The notes: generated by a model not told the origin, from the letters alone. 64,000 nucleotides of DNA from Deltaproteobacteria bacterium (GCA_002719955.1 PBFW01000032.1:44748-108747); one strand, 5' to 3'. Numbered from the stretch's first letter, positions 9,277 to 18,768 are shown. Numbers and translations are program-made.

Positions 9277-10455
9277 ATGTCTGATTCCGCCGCATCGAAT
9301 GCCGAGCCCTATCTGGACCACCACTCGACGACGCCACTCGACGAGCGCGTTCTCGAGGCCATGCATCCCTATCTGCACGAGGAATTCGGGAATGCCGCGA
9401 GTTCGACTCACGCCTATGGCTGGCGCGCGGAAGCCGCGGTGGATCTCGCCAGAGAACGGATATGCGAGCTGTTGGGGGCGTCCGATCCTTCGGAGATCAT
9501 ATTCACGAGCGGAGCGACCGAGAGCAATAACCTCGCGATCCTGGGGCTCGTCGACGCGACCGCCGAGCCCGGCCATATCGTTACTCTGGCGACGGAGCAT
9601 CCAGCCGTGCTCGACCCCTGCCGCACGCTGCTGCGGCGAGGCTGGCGCATCAGCGAACTCCCGGTCGATCGCGAGGGTCTCGTCGATCCGAGCGCAATCG
9701 AAGAGGCGATCGTGGACGACACCCGGCTCGTCTCGGTGATGGCGGCGAATAACGAAATCGGCGTGCTTCAACCCATCGAGGCGATCGCCGCGATCTGCTT
9801 GGAGCGCGCTGTACCTTTCCACACGGATGCCGCTCAGGCGGCCGGGAAGATCGCGCTCGACGCGGCGGCACAGGGACTCGATCTCGTCTCGGTCTCCGGA
9901 CACAAACTCTATGGGCCGAAGGGGATTGGCCTGCTGCGTGTGCGAAAGCGGGGTCGGCCCCGCTTTCGACTCGAACCGCGTCAATTCGGGGGGGAGCACG
10001 AGGGCGGGCTGCGTTCGGGAACGCTGCCGGTCGCGTCGGTCGTCGGTCTCGCAAGGGCGCTCGAACTCTGTGTCGATGAAAGGGAGTCGGAAACGATTCG
10101 GCTTTCGGGCCTACGCGACAGCCTGTGGAAAGAGCTCGATTCGGCGTTTCCGGGGCGACTTCGTTCGAACGGTCATGCCGGACACAGGTTGGCGGGAAAC
10201 CTGAATCTCTCGGTCGAGGGCGTAGATGGTCAGCGCCTGTTAGCGGATCTCGCTGGGTTCGCCCTCTCTTCGGGATCGGCGTGCAGTTCCGCGAGCGCGG
10301 AAGCGAGTCATGTCCTGATCGCCCTGGGTCATTCCGTCGCGTTGGCTCGCGCGTCACTGCGCTTCGGGTTGGGCCGTGGCACGACACCACAGGATGTCGC
10401 CCGCGCGGTCGATCGCGTGGCTGGAGCGATCCGTAAGCAACTCGGTGAGGTCTAA
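9277..10455 (+). CDS. Cysteine desulfurase (NifS/IscS class)
   Basis: A 392-residue PLP enzyme that removes sulfur from cysteine for Fe-S cluster and thio-cofactor synthesis. The ATG at 9277 is used; an upstream GTG at 9256 would add seven residues. Signatures: YLDHHSTTPLDERVLEAM at the N-terminus, FTSGATESNNLAI, AANNEIGVLQP, the PLP lysine in SVSGHKLYGPKG and the catalytic Cys loop in SSGSACSSAS near residue 330. The short active-site loop and length point to the IscS/NifS class, not SufS. The Fe-S carrier gene sits just upstream. Confidence 0.94.
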   Translation: MSDSAASNAEPYLDHHSTTPLDERVLEAMHPYLHEEFGNAASSTHAYGWRAEAAVDLARERICELLGASDPSEIIFTSGATESNNLAILGLVDATAEPGHIVTLATEHPAVLDPCRTLLRRGWRISELPVDREGLVDPSAIEEAIVDDTRLVSVMAANNEIGVLQPIEAIAAICLERAVPFHTDAAQAAGKIALDAAAQGLDLVSVSGHKLYGPKGIGLLRVRKRGRPRFRLEPRQFGGEHEGGLRSGTLPVASVVGLARALELCVDERESETIRLSGLRDSLWKELDSAFPGRLRSNGHAGHRLAGNLNLSVEGVDGQRLLADLAGFALSSGSACSSASAEASHVLIALGHSVALARASLRFGLGRGTTPQDVARAVDRVAGAIRKQLGEV

Positions 10456-10857
10456 GCGCCCGCGGGGTCTCGGGCCGATCGCTTTCGACGATTCGACGCG
10501 CTGTCCCCGGTTTCGCTGCGACGTTCCCTAATATCCCAAGACTCCAGCAAAGTCGGAGGGTTCCGCTATAGTGCGCCCGCCGCAGCGCGACCCCGGTCGC
10601 GATTCAGGATCGGCCTCGCCACCCCACCCCGCCTTCACTTGGATGGGCTCGGAGGGTCGAGGGTGGGTTCTGTGATTCCGGAGCGGTCCCGGTTCCAGCC
10701 GGGGCCAGCAGCGCCGTGGCGTACTCAGTCTCCGGATTTCGCCATCCGAGATCGACATCGATCTGATGTCGTCGGGGAACGATTCTCGACATGACAACTC
10801 CCAGCCCGCGACCCCCGCACGTGTGGGTCGGCGGGATCGCAGCGAAGGAATATCGAA
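10456..10857. other. 402-base gap without a recognisable gene
   Basis: This lies between the cysteine desulfurase and the APS kinase. It has no long reading frame with coding character and no tRNA-like fold that I can see. A TATAGT at 10567-10572 could be a -10 element but no convincing -35 precedes it. The cysC leader therefore probably starts inside this gap. I recognise no SAM or other sulfur riboswitch pattern. Confidence 0.4.
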
Positions 10858-11469
10858 GTGAGCACTCCCAAGTCGAAGAATATCACCTGGCACGAGGGCC
10901 AGGTCAGCCGAGACGATCGCCAGTCTATGCTCGGTCAGCGTGGATGCACCATCTGGCTCACGGGACTTTCGGGTTCCGGCAAGAGCACGATCGCGGTTGC
11001 AGCGGAGAAGGCGTTGAACGAGCGCGGTCGCCTCACCTATATCCTCGACGGTGACAATATCAGGATGGGCCTGAACTCGAATCTCGGCTTCTCGCCCGAG
11101 GATCGCACCGAGAATATTCGTCGGATCGGTGAGGTGTCCAAGCTCTTCACCGACGCCGGAATCATCTGCTTCACGTCCTTCATCTCCCCCTATCGTGCCG
11201 ACCGCGACGCGGTGCGCGAGATCATGGGCGAGGGTGATTTCGTCGAAGCGTGGGTCCAGGCAAGCGTCGAGACCTGTGAGGGCCGTGACGTCAAGGGCCT
11301 CTACAAGAAGGCCCGTGCGGGTGAGATCCCGGAATTCACTGGGATCTCCGCGCCCTACGAAGAGCCGAATTCTGCCGAGGTCCTGCTCGACACGAACGGT
11401 CAGAGCGTCGACGAGAGCGTGGCCACCCTGGTCTCCTATCTCGAGAAGAGCGGCTACCTCAGCGTCTGA
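10858..11469 (+). CDS. cysC: Adenylylsulfate (APS) kinase
   Basis: A 203-residue kinase that phosphorylates adenosine 5'-phosphosulfate at the 3' position to give PAPS, for sulfate reduction or sulfation. The GTG at 10858 has GAAGGA eight bases upstream. The P-loop is GLSGSGKST (about residues 36-44); DGDNIRMGLNSNLGFSPEDR, FISPYRADRD and the C-terminal EVLLDTNGQ are family signatures. It stands alone without cysN/cysD, so the ATP sulfurylase must be encoded elsewhere. Confidence 0.95.
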   Translation: MSTPKSKNITWHEGQVSRDDRQSMLGQRGCTIWLTGLSGSGKSTIAVAAEKALNERGRLTYILDGDNIRMGLNSNLGFSPEDRTENIRRIGEVSKLFTDAGIICFTSFISPYRADRDAVREIMGEGDFVEAWVQASVETCEGRDVKGLYKKARAGEIPEFTGISAPYEEPNSAEVLLDTNGQSVDESVATLVSYLEKSGYLSV

Positions 11470-11788
11470 TTCCTCGGCCGGGCGCATTCCGATTTGGCCC
11501 CCCCCGCCGGCTCTCCCTCCAGGTCGGCTCGGGTCGTGTCGATGAGAACGACGATCGGGGAACGAGCAGAGGGGTGCAGGGGTGAAAACCCGCGCCCAAT
11601 GGGTGTCGCTCCTCGACATCGAGGGGCCGAAGGGGGACTCTTTCCGGTCGATGGCTTTCTGGGGCTGAGGGCTCTTAATGGGCTGAGGGCTCCAGTAATC
11701 GGCTGAGGGCTCCTAATGGGCTGAGGGCTCCAACGAGCCGAGGGCTCCTTCGGGCCAGCTAGAGAGTGGGTCGACCAACGGGGGTTGG
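11470..11788. other. 319-base gap carrying a tandem repeat
   Basis: The gap between cysC and the TPR lipoprotein gene has no recognisable gene. Its first half is C-rich with a small hairpin (CCTCGACATCGAGG). The second half is occupied by the 18-20 base tandem repeat listed separately. No clear promoter is visible. Confidence 0.5.
11662..11752 (+). repeat. Five-copy tandem repeat, core GGGCTGAGGGCTC
   Basis: Units begin at about 11662, 11680, 11700, 11718 and 11737. The first four read GGGCTGAGGGCTC (third copy CGGCTGAGGGCTC) followed by 5-7 variable bases, three of them ending TAAT. The fifth copy is degenerate (GCCGAGGGCTCC). The period of 18-20 bases is not a multiple of three throughout and the array lies between genes. 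It ends about 35 bases before the GTG of the TPR lipoprotein, so it would be part of that gene's leader or promoter. Confidence 0.85.
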
Positions 11789-13708
11789 GTGAGGCGAGCG
11801 CACGACATAGCGCGGGCGGCGGGGCGCGGGTCCCGTCCGGGACGGTCGGGGATCGAGCTGACCAGCTTGATGAGCCTGCTGCTCTTCGCGAGTGGCTGCG
11901 CTTCTTTCGTACCGGGCGCCTTCTCGGGCGCACCCGGTCCGTCTGCGCGACCTCGCCAGATTCCACCTTTCGAGGTGGTACGTGCCGATGCGCCCGCGGA
12001 CTACGACGTGTTGGTCGCCGAGCTGGCACAGATTGAAACCGATTACACCCTGGCGGTGGAAGCCTATCGGCGAGCGGCGGAAAAAGATCCGAGGTCGGCC
12101 TTCATCCAGGACCGACTCGCACGGCTCTCCTGGCAACTCGACGACCTCGACGGCGCCGTCTTCCACGCCGAACGCGCCTTCGATCTCGCTCCGGCCGAGA
12201 TCGAGATCCGCCTCTCTCTCGGTCGCCTCTACCGGTTGCGTAGAAATTTCGACGGGCTCGACCGGGTGCTGCGCGATTTCGAGGGCCGGCCTCTCGATGC
12301 GGATTCAGCCTACGCCCTCTTTCAGGTCGCCATCGAAAGGCGTGATCTCTTCGAGGCCGAGAATCTCGCACGACAGCTCGCGGAGATGGAGCCCGATCAA
12401 CTCCGGGGCATGTTGGGACTCGCGACGGTCTACGAACAGCGCGGGGACCACGACGCCGCGCAGGATGTCGTCCGTCGAGCGCTCGAGACCTTTCCCGATC
12501 ATTTTCTCCTCTACATGCGATTGGCGCAGATCGAACTCAGCCGCGGGGACCGCGCGGCTGAGATCGCCGTCTACCGGGAAGTGCTCCAAAGCCACCCCGG
12601 CCACTACGGGATCCTGCAGCGACTCGGGCAAGCTCAGCTCGATGGCAAGGACATCGAAGGGGCACTCGAGACCTTCGCTGAGATCGTCGAGACCTATCCC
12701 GACGACCTGAATTCGCTGCGGCGGCTCGCATCGCTCGAGTACTCCGCCGGTCGATACGAAGCGGCGGCCAGTCGGCTGAAACAGGTTCTCGAGCGCGAAC
12801 CCGACCAGCCGGAGCTCGCGATCGCGCTCGGCCAGATCCTGAGAGCGACCGGGGATGAGGCGGGAGCTCTCACCGCCTATCAGAGAGTCCAGCCTGCACA
12901 TGCGAATTTTTTCGATGCCCGGCTGCAGATCGTGTCGCTCTTCGAGTCCCAGGGGCGCCTGGAAGATGCCCTCGCGGAGATCGAGAGTCTTCGCGCGCTG
13001 CGACCGAATAGACAGACCACTTTCCACGCGGCTTCGCTGCGCATCCAGCTGGGCGATTTCGAGGGTGGGGTAGCGCTGCTCGAAAGCCTGTTGAACGGGT
13101 CCGACGAGGATCTCGACGTCCTCTACCAGCTCGGTGTTCAATACGGAATCGTCGGCGATGGAGACGAGTCTCTTCGATATATGCAGCGCGTGCTCGAACT
13201 CGATCCAGACAACGCTGGAGCGCTGAACTACATCGGGTATTTCTGGGCCGAGCGGGGCGAAAATCTGGCTGAGGCCGAAGAGCTGATCCGGCGGGCGATC
13301 GAGCTCTCTCCCGAGGACGGTTTTATCACCGACAGCCTCGGCTGGGTCTACTACAAGATGGCCGAAGATCTCTTCGAGGCCTCGCGCAAGGACGAAGCGC
13401 TGCGGCTTCTCGAACAAGCGCAGGAGCAGCTCATGCAGGCCGTCGAACTCACGGGCGGTGATTCCGTCGTGTCCGAGCATCTCGGCGACGTCTTGCTGTT
13501 GCGCGGCGACAAGTGGGGTGCGCTCGACTACTACGAAGAAGCGGCGGACCAGGGTGTTCGAGAAGCCGAACAGCCCCGGCTGCTCGAGAAGCTCGACGGC
13601 CTGAGACGGGATCTGGGCGATGATCCGGGTGGGCCACCCGGTCGAGAATCGGGTTCGGACATCGATCGGATGTCGCCGGGCGGCGCGGTTCAGGGCGAGG
13701 CGCCGTGA
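11789..13708 (+). CDS. Outer-membrane TPR lipoprotein
   Basis: A 639-residue protein. The N-terminus is basic, then LMSLLLFASGC provides a lipobox-like signal with the modified Cys near residue 37. From about residue 65 to 600 there are many successive tetratricopeptide repeats, for example DYTLAVEAYRRAAEKDPRS, DNAGALNYIGYFWAERGENL and DGFITDSLGWVYYKM. The last two resemble the conserved end of a TPR protein family that in gammaproteobacteria sits next to lolB. Here a LolB-like lipoprotein follows with a GTGA overlap, supporting a shared envelope role. The exact start is uncertain: GTG at 11789 is the first that gives a full signal sequence. Confidence 0.8.
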   Translation: MRRAHDIARAAGRGSRPGRSGIELTSLMSLLLFASGCASFVPGAFSGAPGPSARPRQIPPFEVVRADAPADYDVLVAELAQIETDYTLAVEAYRRAAEKDPRSAFIQDRLARLSWQLDDLDGAVFHAERAFDLAPAEIEIRLSLGRLYRLRRNFDGLDRVLRDFEGRPLDADSAYALFQVAIERRDLFEAENLARQLAEMEPDQLRGMLGLATVYEQRGDHDAAQDVVRRALETFPDHFLLYMRLAQIELSRGDRAAEIAVYREVLQSHPGHYGILQRLGQAQLDGKDIEGALETFAEIVETYPDDLNSLRRLASLEYSAGRYEAAASRLKQVLEREPDQPELAIALGQILRATGDEAGALTAYQRVQPAHANFFDARLQIVSLFESQGRLEDALAEIESLRALRPNRQTTFHAASLRIQLGDFEGGVALLESLLNGSDEDLDVLYQLGVQYGIVGDGDESLRYMQRVLELDPDNAGALNYIGYFWAERGENLAEAEELIRRAIELSPEDGFITDSLGWVYYKMAEDLFEASRKDEALRLLEQAQEQLMQAVELTGGDSVVSEHLGDVLLLRGDKWGALDYYEEAADQGVREAEQPRLLEKLDGLRRDLGDDPGGPPGRESGSDIDRMSPGGAVQGEAP

Positions 13709-14613
13709 TCCGACGCGGGTCGATTCCTTGGATCGCTCTGCTCCTCCTGGCGCTCACGATCGCGGGCTGCCGCTGGTCGCCGCCCCCCCCGCGGCTGCTC
13801 GCCTCTACGACGGGCGCTCCGCTCGCGATCGACGACGCGCGCGCCGAACGCGTGCTCGAGACCTATCTCGATTTGATCGAGGGTCGGCGTGCTCTCCGGG
13901 GTTCGGCGCGGGTGGCGCTCTCGGGCCCCGATTTCAAACTGAATCGCCCCCAGCGCGTCATCGTCGAAAGGCCTGCGCGACTGCGGTTCGAGATCCTCGG
14001 TCTCTTCGATCAGCTGGCCGCCGTTCTCGTCACCGACGGTCGGCGATTCGGGTTCTTCGATGCTGCGAGCGGGCAGATCTCGCGCGGACCGGTTTCGGCG
14101 CATCTTCTCTGGGACCTCGCGAAGATCGATCTCTCGCCGGAGGAAGCGGTTGGCCTGCTCCTGGGGACACCGGAGCCCGTACCGGGATTGGCGCGGTCGG
14201 CCGTCTGGCTCGAGCCCGACGGACGGATCGCGTTGGCCTTCGCCTGGCCTTTGGAGCAATGGCCGGGGCACTGTGAGGCGGATCTCAGGAGGGGGCTGGT
14301 CCAACGCGATTGTTTCGTGGCGGAGGCGGCGCTCGCCGGGGGTGGGGAGGTGTTCTTCTTCGACGAGGGAGCACGCCTGGTGGAGTTGCGATCCCTGGAA
14401 TCGGACGGGTTGGTCCGATTTCTCGTCCTCTTCGAGCAATACGAGGCGCTCGAGGGAGGGAGTGGGATGGTTTTCCCGAAGCGTGTCACGATCCGATCGC
14501 CCAGTGCCGGTTCCGAGGCTCGCTTCGACTGGAAGCGCGTCATGTTGGCGAGCGAGCTATCCGATCGACTCTTCAGGCTGCCCGAGCAGCGGAATTCGGG
14601 GCGGGGCGATTGA
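13705..14613 (+). CDS. LolB-like outer-membrane lipoprotein
   Basis: A 302-residue lipoprotein with a basic start, a hydrophobic segment and a lipobox LTIAGC (Cys at residue 22). The body has the beta-rich pattern of the LolB/DUF4292 fold, for example ALRGSARVALSGPDF, RLRFEILGLFDQLAAVLVTD and a C-terminal VFPKRVTIRSP strand. LolB receives lipoproteins from LolA and inserts them in the outer membrane. Length is greater than E. coli LolB (about 200), so it may be only a structural relative. GTG start overlaps the TPR gene stop. Confidence 0.65.
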   Translation: MIRRGSIPWIALLLLALTIAGCRWSPPPPRLLASTTGAPLAIDDARAERVLETYLDLIEGRRALRGSARVALSGPDFKLNRPQRVIVERPARLRFEILGLFDQLAAVLVTDGRRFGFFDAASGQISRGPVSAHLLWDLAKIDLSPEEAVGLLLGTPEPVPGLARSAVWLEPDGRIALAFAWPLEQWPGHCEADLRRGLVQRDCFVAEAALAGGGEVFFFDEGARLVELRSLESDGLVRFLVLFEQYEALEGGSGMVFPKRVTIRSPSAGSEARFDWKRVMLASELSDRLFRLPEQRNSGRGD

Positions 14614-14648
14614 AGGCCATGGGCGCGTTCGCGTGTCAGGGGGGATGG

Positions 14649-16733
14649 ATGGTGTCGCGGGGGCGTCGATCCCGAGCGAGGCGTACGGTGATCGGGGGGG
14701 ATCCGTCGCGGTGTCGCGGCGTGTTCTCGTGGATGCTTCTCGTCTCGATCCTGCTGGGAAGCCCCTTTTTCTCGGGCTGCTCGAATGATCCTTATCCGCC
14801 TGAGCGGGGTGACGAGAAGATCCTCTATAGCTCCTTCGTCGACGCGCCCCGCACCCTCGACCCAGCGACTGCGTACACGACGCGCTCCCACGCGATCACC
14901 GGTGTCGTCTATGACACGCTCCTCAAATACCATTTTCTCAAGCGTCCCCTCGAGCTGATTCCGGGGCTCGCGGTGGCACTTCCCGACGTCGAATCCCTCG
15001 CCGACGGGCGAACGCGCTATCGCTTCGAACTCCGCGCCGACATGCTCTTCGCAGACGATATCTGTTTCGAAAGAGGCGATCCCGGACGGCGCACGCGAGA
15101 GATCCTGGCCGCCGACATCGCGTTCCAATTGATGCGCATCGCGGACCCGAAAGTGGGCAGCCCAGTCATCGAACCCTTCTCGAATATCGAGGATTTCGGG
15201 GCCTTCGGGAAGCGCCTGGCGAAGCGGCGGGAATCGGATTCGGCCTTTGCGATTCTTCCCGTGCAGGAGCAATATGCAGGCGTCGGGGGGATCAGAGGAT
15301 TGCTGACGCCGACGCCGCATGTCCTCGAAGTGATTCTCGACAAGGCCTATCCGCAGATCAAATACTGGTTCGCGATGGAGTTCTCGACCCCCGTCCCCTG
15401 GGAGGCGATCGCCTACTATGACGGCAAGGATGGGCGGCCGCGTTTCGACGATCATCCCGTCGGTGCCGGTCCATTCGTGCTGGGTGAGTACGACAAACAG
15501 GCACGTTATGTCCTCGAGCGAAATCCGAACTGGTACGGTGCTCGTCATCCCGAATGGCGGGCCCCCGCGGCCATCTTCCCGAGCGAGGGCGACGAAGAGG
15601 ATAAGCTCTCCGGACGCCTCGACTATGCGGGACGCACGCTCCCGATCCTCGATCGTGTCGTCGTCGTGCGCGAGAAGGAGGGCATCCCGCGCTTCAATAA
15701 ATTCATTCAAGGCTATTACGACGCGTCGGGGATCATCAAGGAGAGTTTCGACAAGGTGGTTCAGGAGGATGCACTCTCCCCGGAGATGAAGGAAATGGGG
15801 ATTCGGCTCGGCAAGGCCGTCTCGCCGGACGTCTTCTATCTCGGCTTCAATCTCGACGATCCGATCGTCGGCCGGGAGGGCGGGGATCGCAGCCGTAAGC
15901 TGCGGCAGGCGATGAGCCTGGTGATCGACGTCGAGGAATATCTTCGGATCTTCAATAATGGCCGCGGGGTGCCGGCGCAGTCGGTGCTTCCCTCTGGAAT
16001 CTATGGCTACGACCGCGATTATCGGAATCCCTACCGGCAATTCGACGTCGAGCGTGCCAAAGAATTGATGGTCGAGGCGGGATATCCGAATGGCATCGAT
16101 CGGACGACGGGAGAGGCGCTCAGTCTGACCTTCGACACGTATAATACGTCGACGGCGGGACTGACTTCGATCAAGTTCTATACGCGTGCCTGGAAGCAGA
16201 TCGGGATCGACGTCGCGGTCGATGCGACGACCTATAACCAATTTCAGGAAAAACTTCGCCGCGGCGCCTATCAACTCTTCGAGTTCGGTTGGGTCGCCGA
16301 CTATCCCGATCCCGAGAATTTCTTCTTCCTGCTCTGGTCGGAGATGGGCAAGCGCGAACACGGTGGGCCGAATGCGACAAACTTCTCGAATGCACGCTTC
16401 GACGACCTCTTCGTGTCGATGAAGGCGCGGGAGAACGGCCCGGAGCGGATGTCCGAGATTCGCGAGATGGTGGCGATTCTCGAGCGTGAGCGCGCCTGGA
16501 TCGAGCTCTACCATCGCGAGGACTATTCGCTCTATCAGGGTTGGGTCAAGAATGTGAAGCCGATGGGTCTTTCGATTCCGACCTATCAATACCGCGACCT
16601 TGATCCGCAGATGCGTCGCGAACGACGGCTCGTCTGGAACGAGCCCATTCTATGGCCGGCCTACGTTCTGGCGATCATTGCCGTCGCGATCGTCGTGCCC
16701 GGGATCCGGACCTACTTCATGGAGCGCCAATAA
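14649..16733 (+). CDS. Peptide/oligopeptide ABC transporter substrate-binding lipoprotein with C-terminal membrane anchor
   Basis: About 694 residues from the ATG at 14649, chosen for its G-rich upstream sequence and a basic start before a hydrophobic segment. A lipobox FFSGC follows at about residue 42. The body is an SBP_bac_5 (DppA/OppA-type) protein: APRTLDPATAYTTRSHAITG near the start, PVGAGPFVLGEY, ERNPNWYG, KLRQAMSLVIDVEEYL and WVADYPDPENFF. Oddity: the chain ends with a hydrophobic stretch (ILWPAYVLAIIAVAIVVPGI) and a short basic tail, a predicted transmembrane anchor these proteins normally lack. TTG 14610 and ATG 14619 are other starts. First gene of a five-gene importer operon. Confidence 0.88.
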   Translation: MVSRGRRSRARRTVIGGDPSRCRGVFSWMLLVSILLGSPFFSGCSNDPYPPERGDEKILYSSFVDAPRTLDPATAYTTRSHAITGVVYDTLLKYHFLKRPLELIPGLAVALPDVESLADGRTRYRFELRADMLFADDICFERGDPGRRTREILAADIAFQLMRIADPKVGSPVIEPFSNIEDFGAFGKRLAKRRESDSAFAILPVQEQYAGVGGIRGLLTPTPHVLEVILDKAYPQIKYWFAMEFSTPVPWEAIAYYDGKDGRPRFDDHPVGAGPFVLGEYDKQARYVLERNPNWYGARHPEWRAPAAIFPSEGDEEDKLSGRLDYAGRTLPILDRVVVVREKEGIPRFNKFIQGYYDASGIIKESFDKVVQEDALSPEMKEMGIRLGKAVSPDVFYLGFNLDDPIVGREGGDRSRKLRQAMSLVIDVEEYLRIFNNGRGVPAQSVLPSGIYGYDRDYRNPYRQFDVERAKELMVEAGYPNGIDRTTGEALSLTFDTYNTSTAGLTSIKFYTRAWKQIGIDVAVDATTYNQFQEKLRRGAYQLFEFGWVADYPDPENFFFLLWSEMGKREHGGPNATNFSNARFDDLFVSMKARENGPERMSEIREMVAILERERAWIELYHREDYSLYQGWVKNVKPMGLSIPTYQYRDLDPQMRRERRLVWNEPILWPAYVLAIIAVAIVVPGIRTYFMERQ

Positions 16734-16734
16734 G

Positions 16735-17697
16735 ATGGGGGCCTTTATCCTTAGACGACTCGTCTATGGAGCCGGTGTCGTGTTCGGCGTCCTCTTCCTG
16801 CTCTTCGTGCTCTTCTTCACGGTGACGGCGCCGGACGATATCGCGCGCAAGGCGCTCGGGGACAAGGCACCGCCCGAAGCAATCGAAATCTGGAAGGCGA
16901 ACCACGGCTACGATCGTCCGCTCTGGCCTTGGCAGGATTGGGATGAGAATCTCCTCTTCGATCATTACCGGAGGATGCTCACCTTCGATTTCGGTTTGAG
17001 CGACGCCGACGACTCACCCATCGTCGATCGCATCGCCGCGGGGATGGGGCCGAGCCTATCGCTCACCATTCCTCTGCTGGTGCTCGGTCTGCTCGTCGGG
17101 GTTCCCCTGTCGCTGCTGGTGGCCTTTTTTCGTGAGACCTATATCGATCGGATGGGCGTCTTCCTGTGCGTGCTCGCGATGAGCGTCTCAGCTCTCCTCT
17201 ATATCATCGGGGCCCAATTCCTGATCGGGAAGGTGCTCCGCTGGTATCCGATCTCGGGTTTCGACTCGACCCTCTTGATGTTGCCGCGTTTTCTCGCGAT
17301 GCCGATCATCGTGGGTCTGTTGAGTGGGATCGGCGGCGACGTTCGCTTCTACCGAACGGTCTTTCTCGAGGAGAGCGGTCGCGACTTCGTGCGGACGGCC
17401 CGAGCCAAGGGCGCGAGCGAGGCACGCATCATGACCCATCACGTCCTGCGAAACGCGTTGATCCCGATCCTCACGCGCGTCGTGCTCGCGATTCCATTTC
17501 TGTTCATGGGCGCATTGCTGCTCGAGGCCTTCTTCGGGATTCCGGGGCTCGGCTCGATGATGGTCGATGCCATTCAGGCGAACGATTTCTCGACCATGCG
17601 CACGATGGTCTATATCGGTTCACTACTTTTCATTCTGGGGCAGGTCGCGACGGATATCTCCTACGGTCTGGTCGATCCCCGGGTGCGTGTCGAATGA
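16735..17697 (+). CDS. Peptide ABC transporter permease, DppB/OppB type
   Basis: A 320-residue inner-membrane permease. Transmembrane segments are near residues 9-31, 105-130, 140-165, 175-195, 240-265 and 285-305. The EAA loop, which docks on the ATPases, is RTARAKGASEARIMTHHVLRNALIP. It starts one base after the binding-protein stop and overlaps the next permease (ATGA-type junction). DppB/OppB proteins form one half of the channel; DppC/OppC is the other half. The substrate is not readable from the sequence. Confidence 0.93.
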   Translation: MGAFILRRLVYGAGVVFGVLFLLFVLFFTVTAPDDIARKALGDKAPPEAIEIWKANHGYDRPLWPWQDWDENLLFDHYRRMLTFDFGLSDADDSPIVDRIAAGMGPSLSLTIPLLVLGLLVGVPLSLLVAFFRETYIDRMGVFLCVLAMSVSALLYIIGAQFLIGKVLRWYPISGFDSTLLMLPRFLAMPIIVGLLSGIGGDVRFYRTVFLEESGRDFVRTARAKGASEARIMTHHVLRNALIPILTRVVLAIPFLFMGALLLEAFFGIPGLGSMMVDAIQANDFSTMRTMVYIGSLLFILGQVATDISYGLVDPRVRVE

Positions 17698-18725
17698 TCG
17701 ATCTCGAACCCCATATCTGGTCGAATATCACAACGCTCCTGCTCCTGGCCGGTGCGGGGTGGTTGATGGCGATCGTTCGCTCAAACCGACTCTGGCGAGA
17801 AGCGATCGGGGAACTCTGGGGTCGGCGCCGGCTAGCCATCGTGGTGGTCGGGCTCTACTTGTTGGTCGGTCTCTTCGATTCCATTGCGTGGAAGGGAGGC
17901 ATTCCCGAGGATGCGGTGGGCGTGTTGCCGAACGCGCCACTGTCGATGCTCGATCGCGCCTTTCTCGATACCCAGGAAGCAAGTTATTCGGCCCCCTTCG
18001 CCGAGGCCGAATTCTATGGTGGCAAGGCACTCCGCCGGCCCGCTTCGCATCCCCTCGGCACGGATATTCTCGGCCGGGACGTGCTCTACCTCGCGCTCAA
18101 GGGCGCGCGGGTGGCCCTTCTGATTGGTGGACTGACGAGCCTGATCGCGATTCCCCTGGCGCTGCTCTTCGGCGTGGGCGCCGGCTATTTCGGGGGACGC
18201 TTCGACGATTTTGTCTTCTTCCTGATTTCGACGCTCGCGTCGATGCCGAATCTCCTGCTCTTGATTGCCCTGATCATGGTCATGGGTCGCGGGACCTTCT
18301 CGGTCTGCATCGCCCTCGCCGTGACCGGTTGGGTCGGCTTCTGCCGACTCGCGCGGGCGGAAACGCTCAAGCTTCGCGAGCTCGATTATGTCCAGGCCGC
18401 CCGCGCCCTCGGTGTCTCCGAGTGGGCCATCGTCTTCCGGCATATCCTGCCGAACCTGGTCCACCTGATCGTAATCACTTTCGTATTGATGTTCTCGGGC
18501 CTGGTCCTCTCGGAGGCGGTCCTTTCCTGGCTGGGGATTGGCGTCGACGGGAGTTGGGGGCAGATGATCGACGGTGCGCGAAACGAATTGTCTCGAGATC
18601 CGATCATCTGGTGGAATATCGGCGCGGCGGGCGGCGCGCTCTTCGGTCTGATCCTGGCGGTCAACACGGTCGGCGATGCGATTCGCGACGTGCTCGACCC
18701 GCGTACGCTGAGGGATTCTCAATGA
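17694..18725 (+). CDS. Peptide ABC transporter permease, DppC/OppC type
   Basis: A 343-residue permease, the partner of the gene just upstream. There is an extra N-terminal hydrophobic segment (about residues 10-26) before the usual DppC architecture. Then come a loop with HPLGTDILGRDVLYLALKGAR, a signature of this subfamily, five further membrane segments, and the EAA loop YVQAARALGVSEWAIVFRHI. The C-terminal NTVGDAIRDVLDPR is typical. The ATPase genes follow in the same direction. Confidence 0.93.
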   Translation: MIDLEPHIWSNITTLLLLAGAGWLMAIVRSNRLWREAIGELWGRRRLAIVVVGLYLLVGLFDSIAWKGGIPEDAVGVLPNAPLSMLDRAFLDTQEASYSAPFAEAEFYGGKALRRPASHPLGTDILGRDVLYLALKGARVALLIGGLTSLIAIPLALLFGVGAGYFGGRFDDFVFFLISTLASMPNLLLLIALIMVMGRGTFSVCIALAVTGWVGFCRLARAETLKLRELDYVQAARALGVSEWAIVFRHILPNLVHLIVITFVLMFSGLVLSEAVLSWLGIGVDGSWGQMIDGARNELSRDPIIWWNIGAAGGALFGLILAVNTVGDAIRDVLDPRTLRDSQ

Positions 18726-18768
18726 CCCGTGCCGAAAGCGCTTCGCCGCGGGCTGAGGACACTTGATC

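Noticed and set aside
10791..11054. Open frame overlapping the cysC start in another frame
   Set aside because: It has shadow-like composition and is covered by the clearly supported cysC frame.
11662..11752. Repeat array considered as a CRISPR
   Set aside because: Units of 18-20 bases follow each other with only 5-7 variable bases; there are no unique spacers and no cas genes.
14010..16589. 859-codon open frame antisense to the substrate-binding protein gene
   Set aside because: It mirrors a well-supported gene on the other strand, has Arg/Asp/His-rich composition typical of high-GC shadow frames, and shows no domain signature.
18722..18766. 14-codon frame overlapping the DppC-type stop
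   Set aside because: Too short, no recognisable features; the ATG is most likely a chance overlap before the DppD-type gene.
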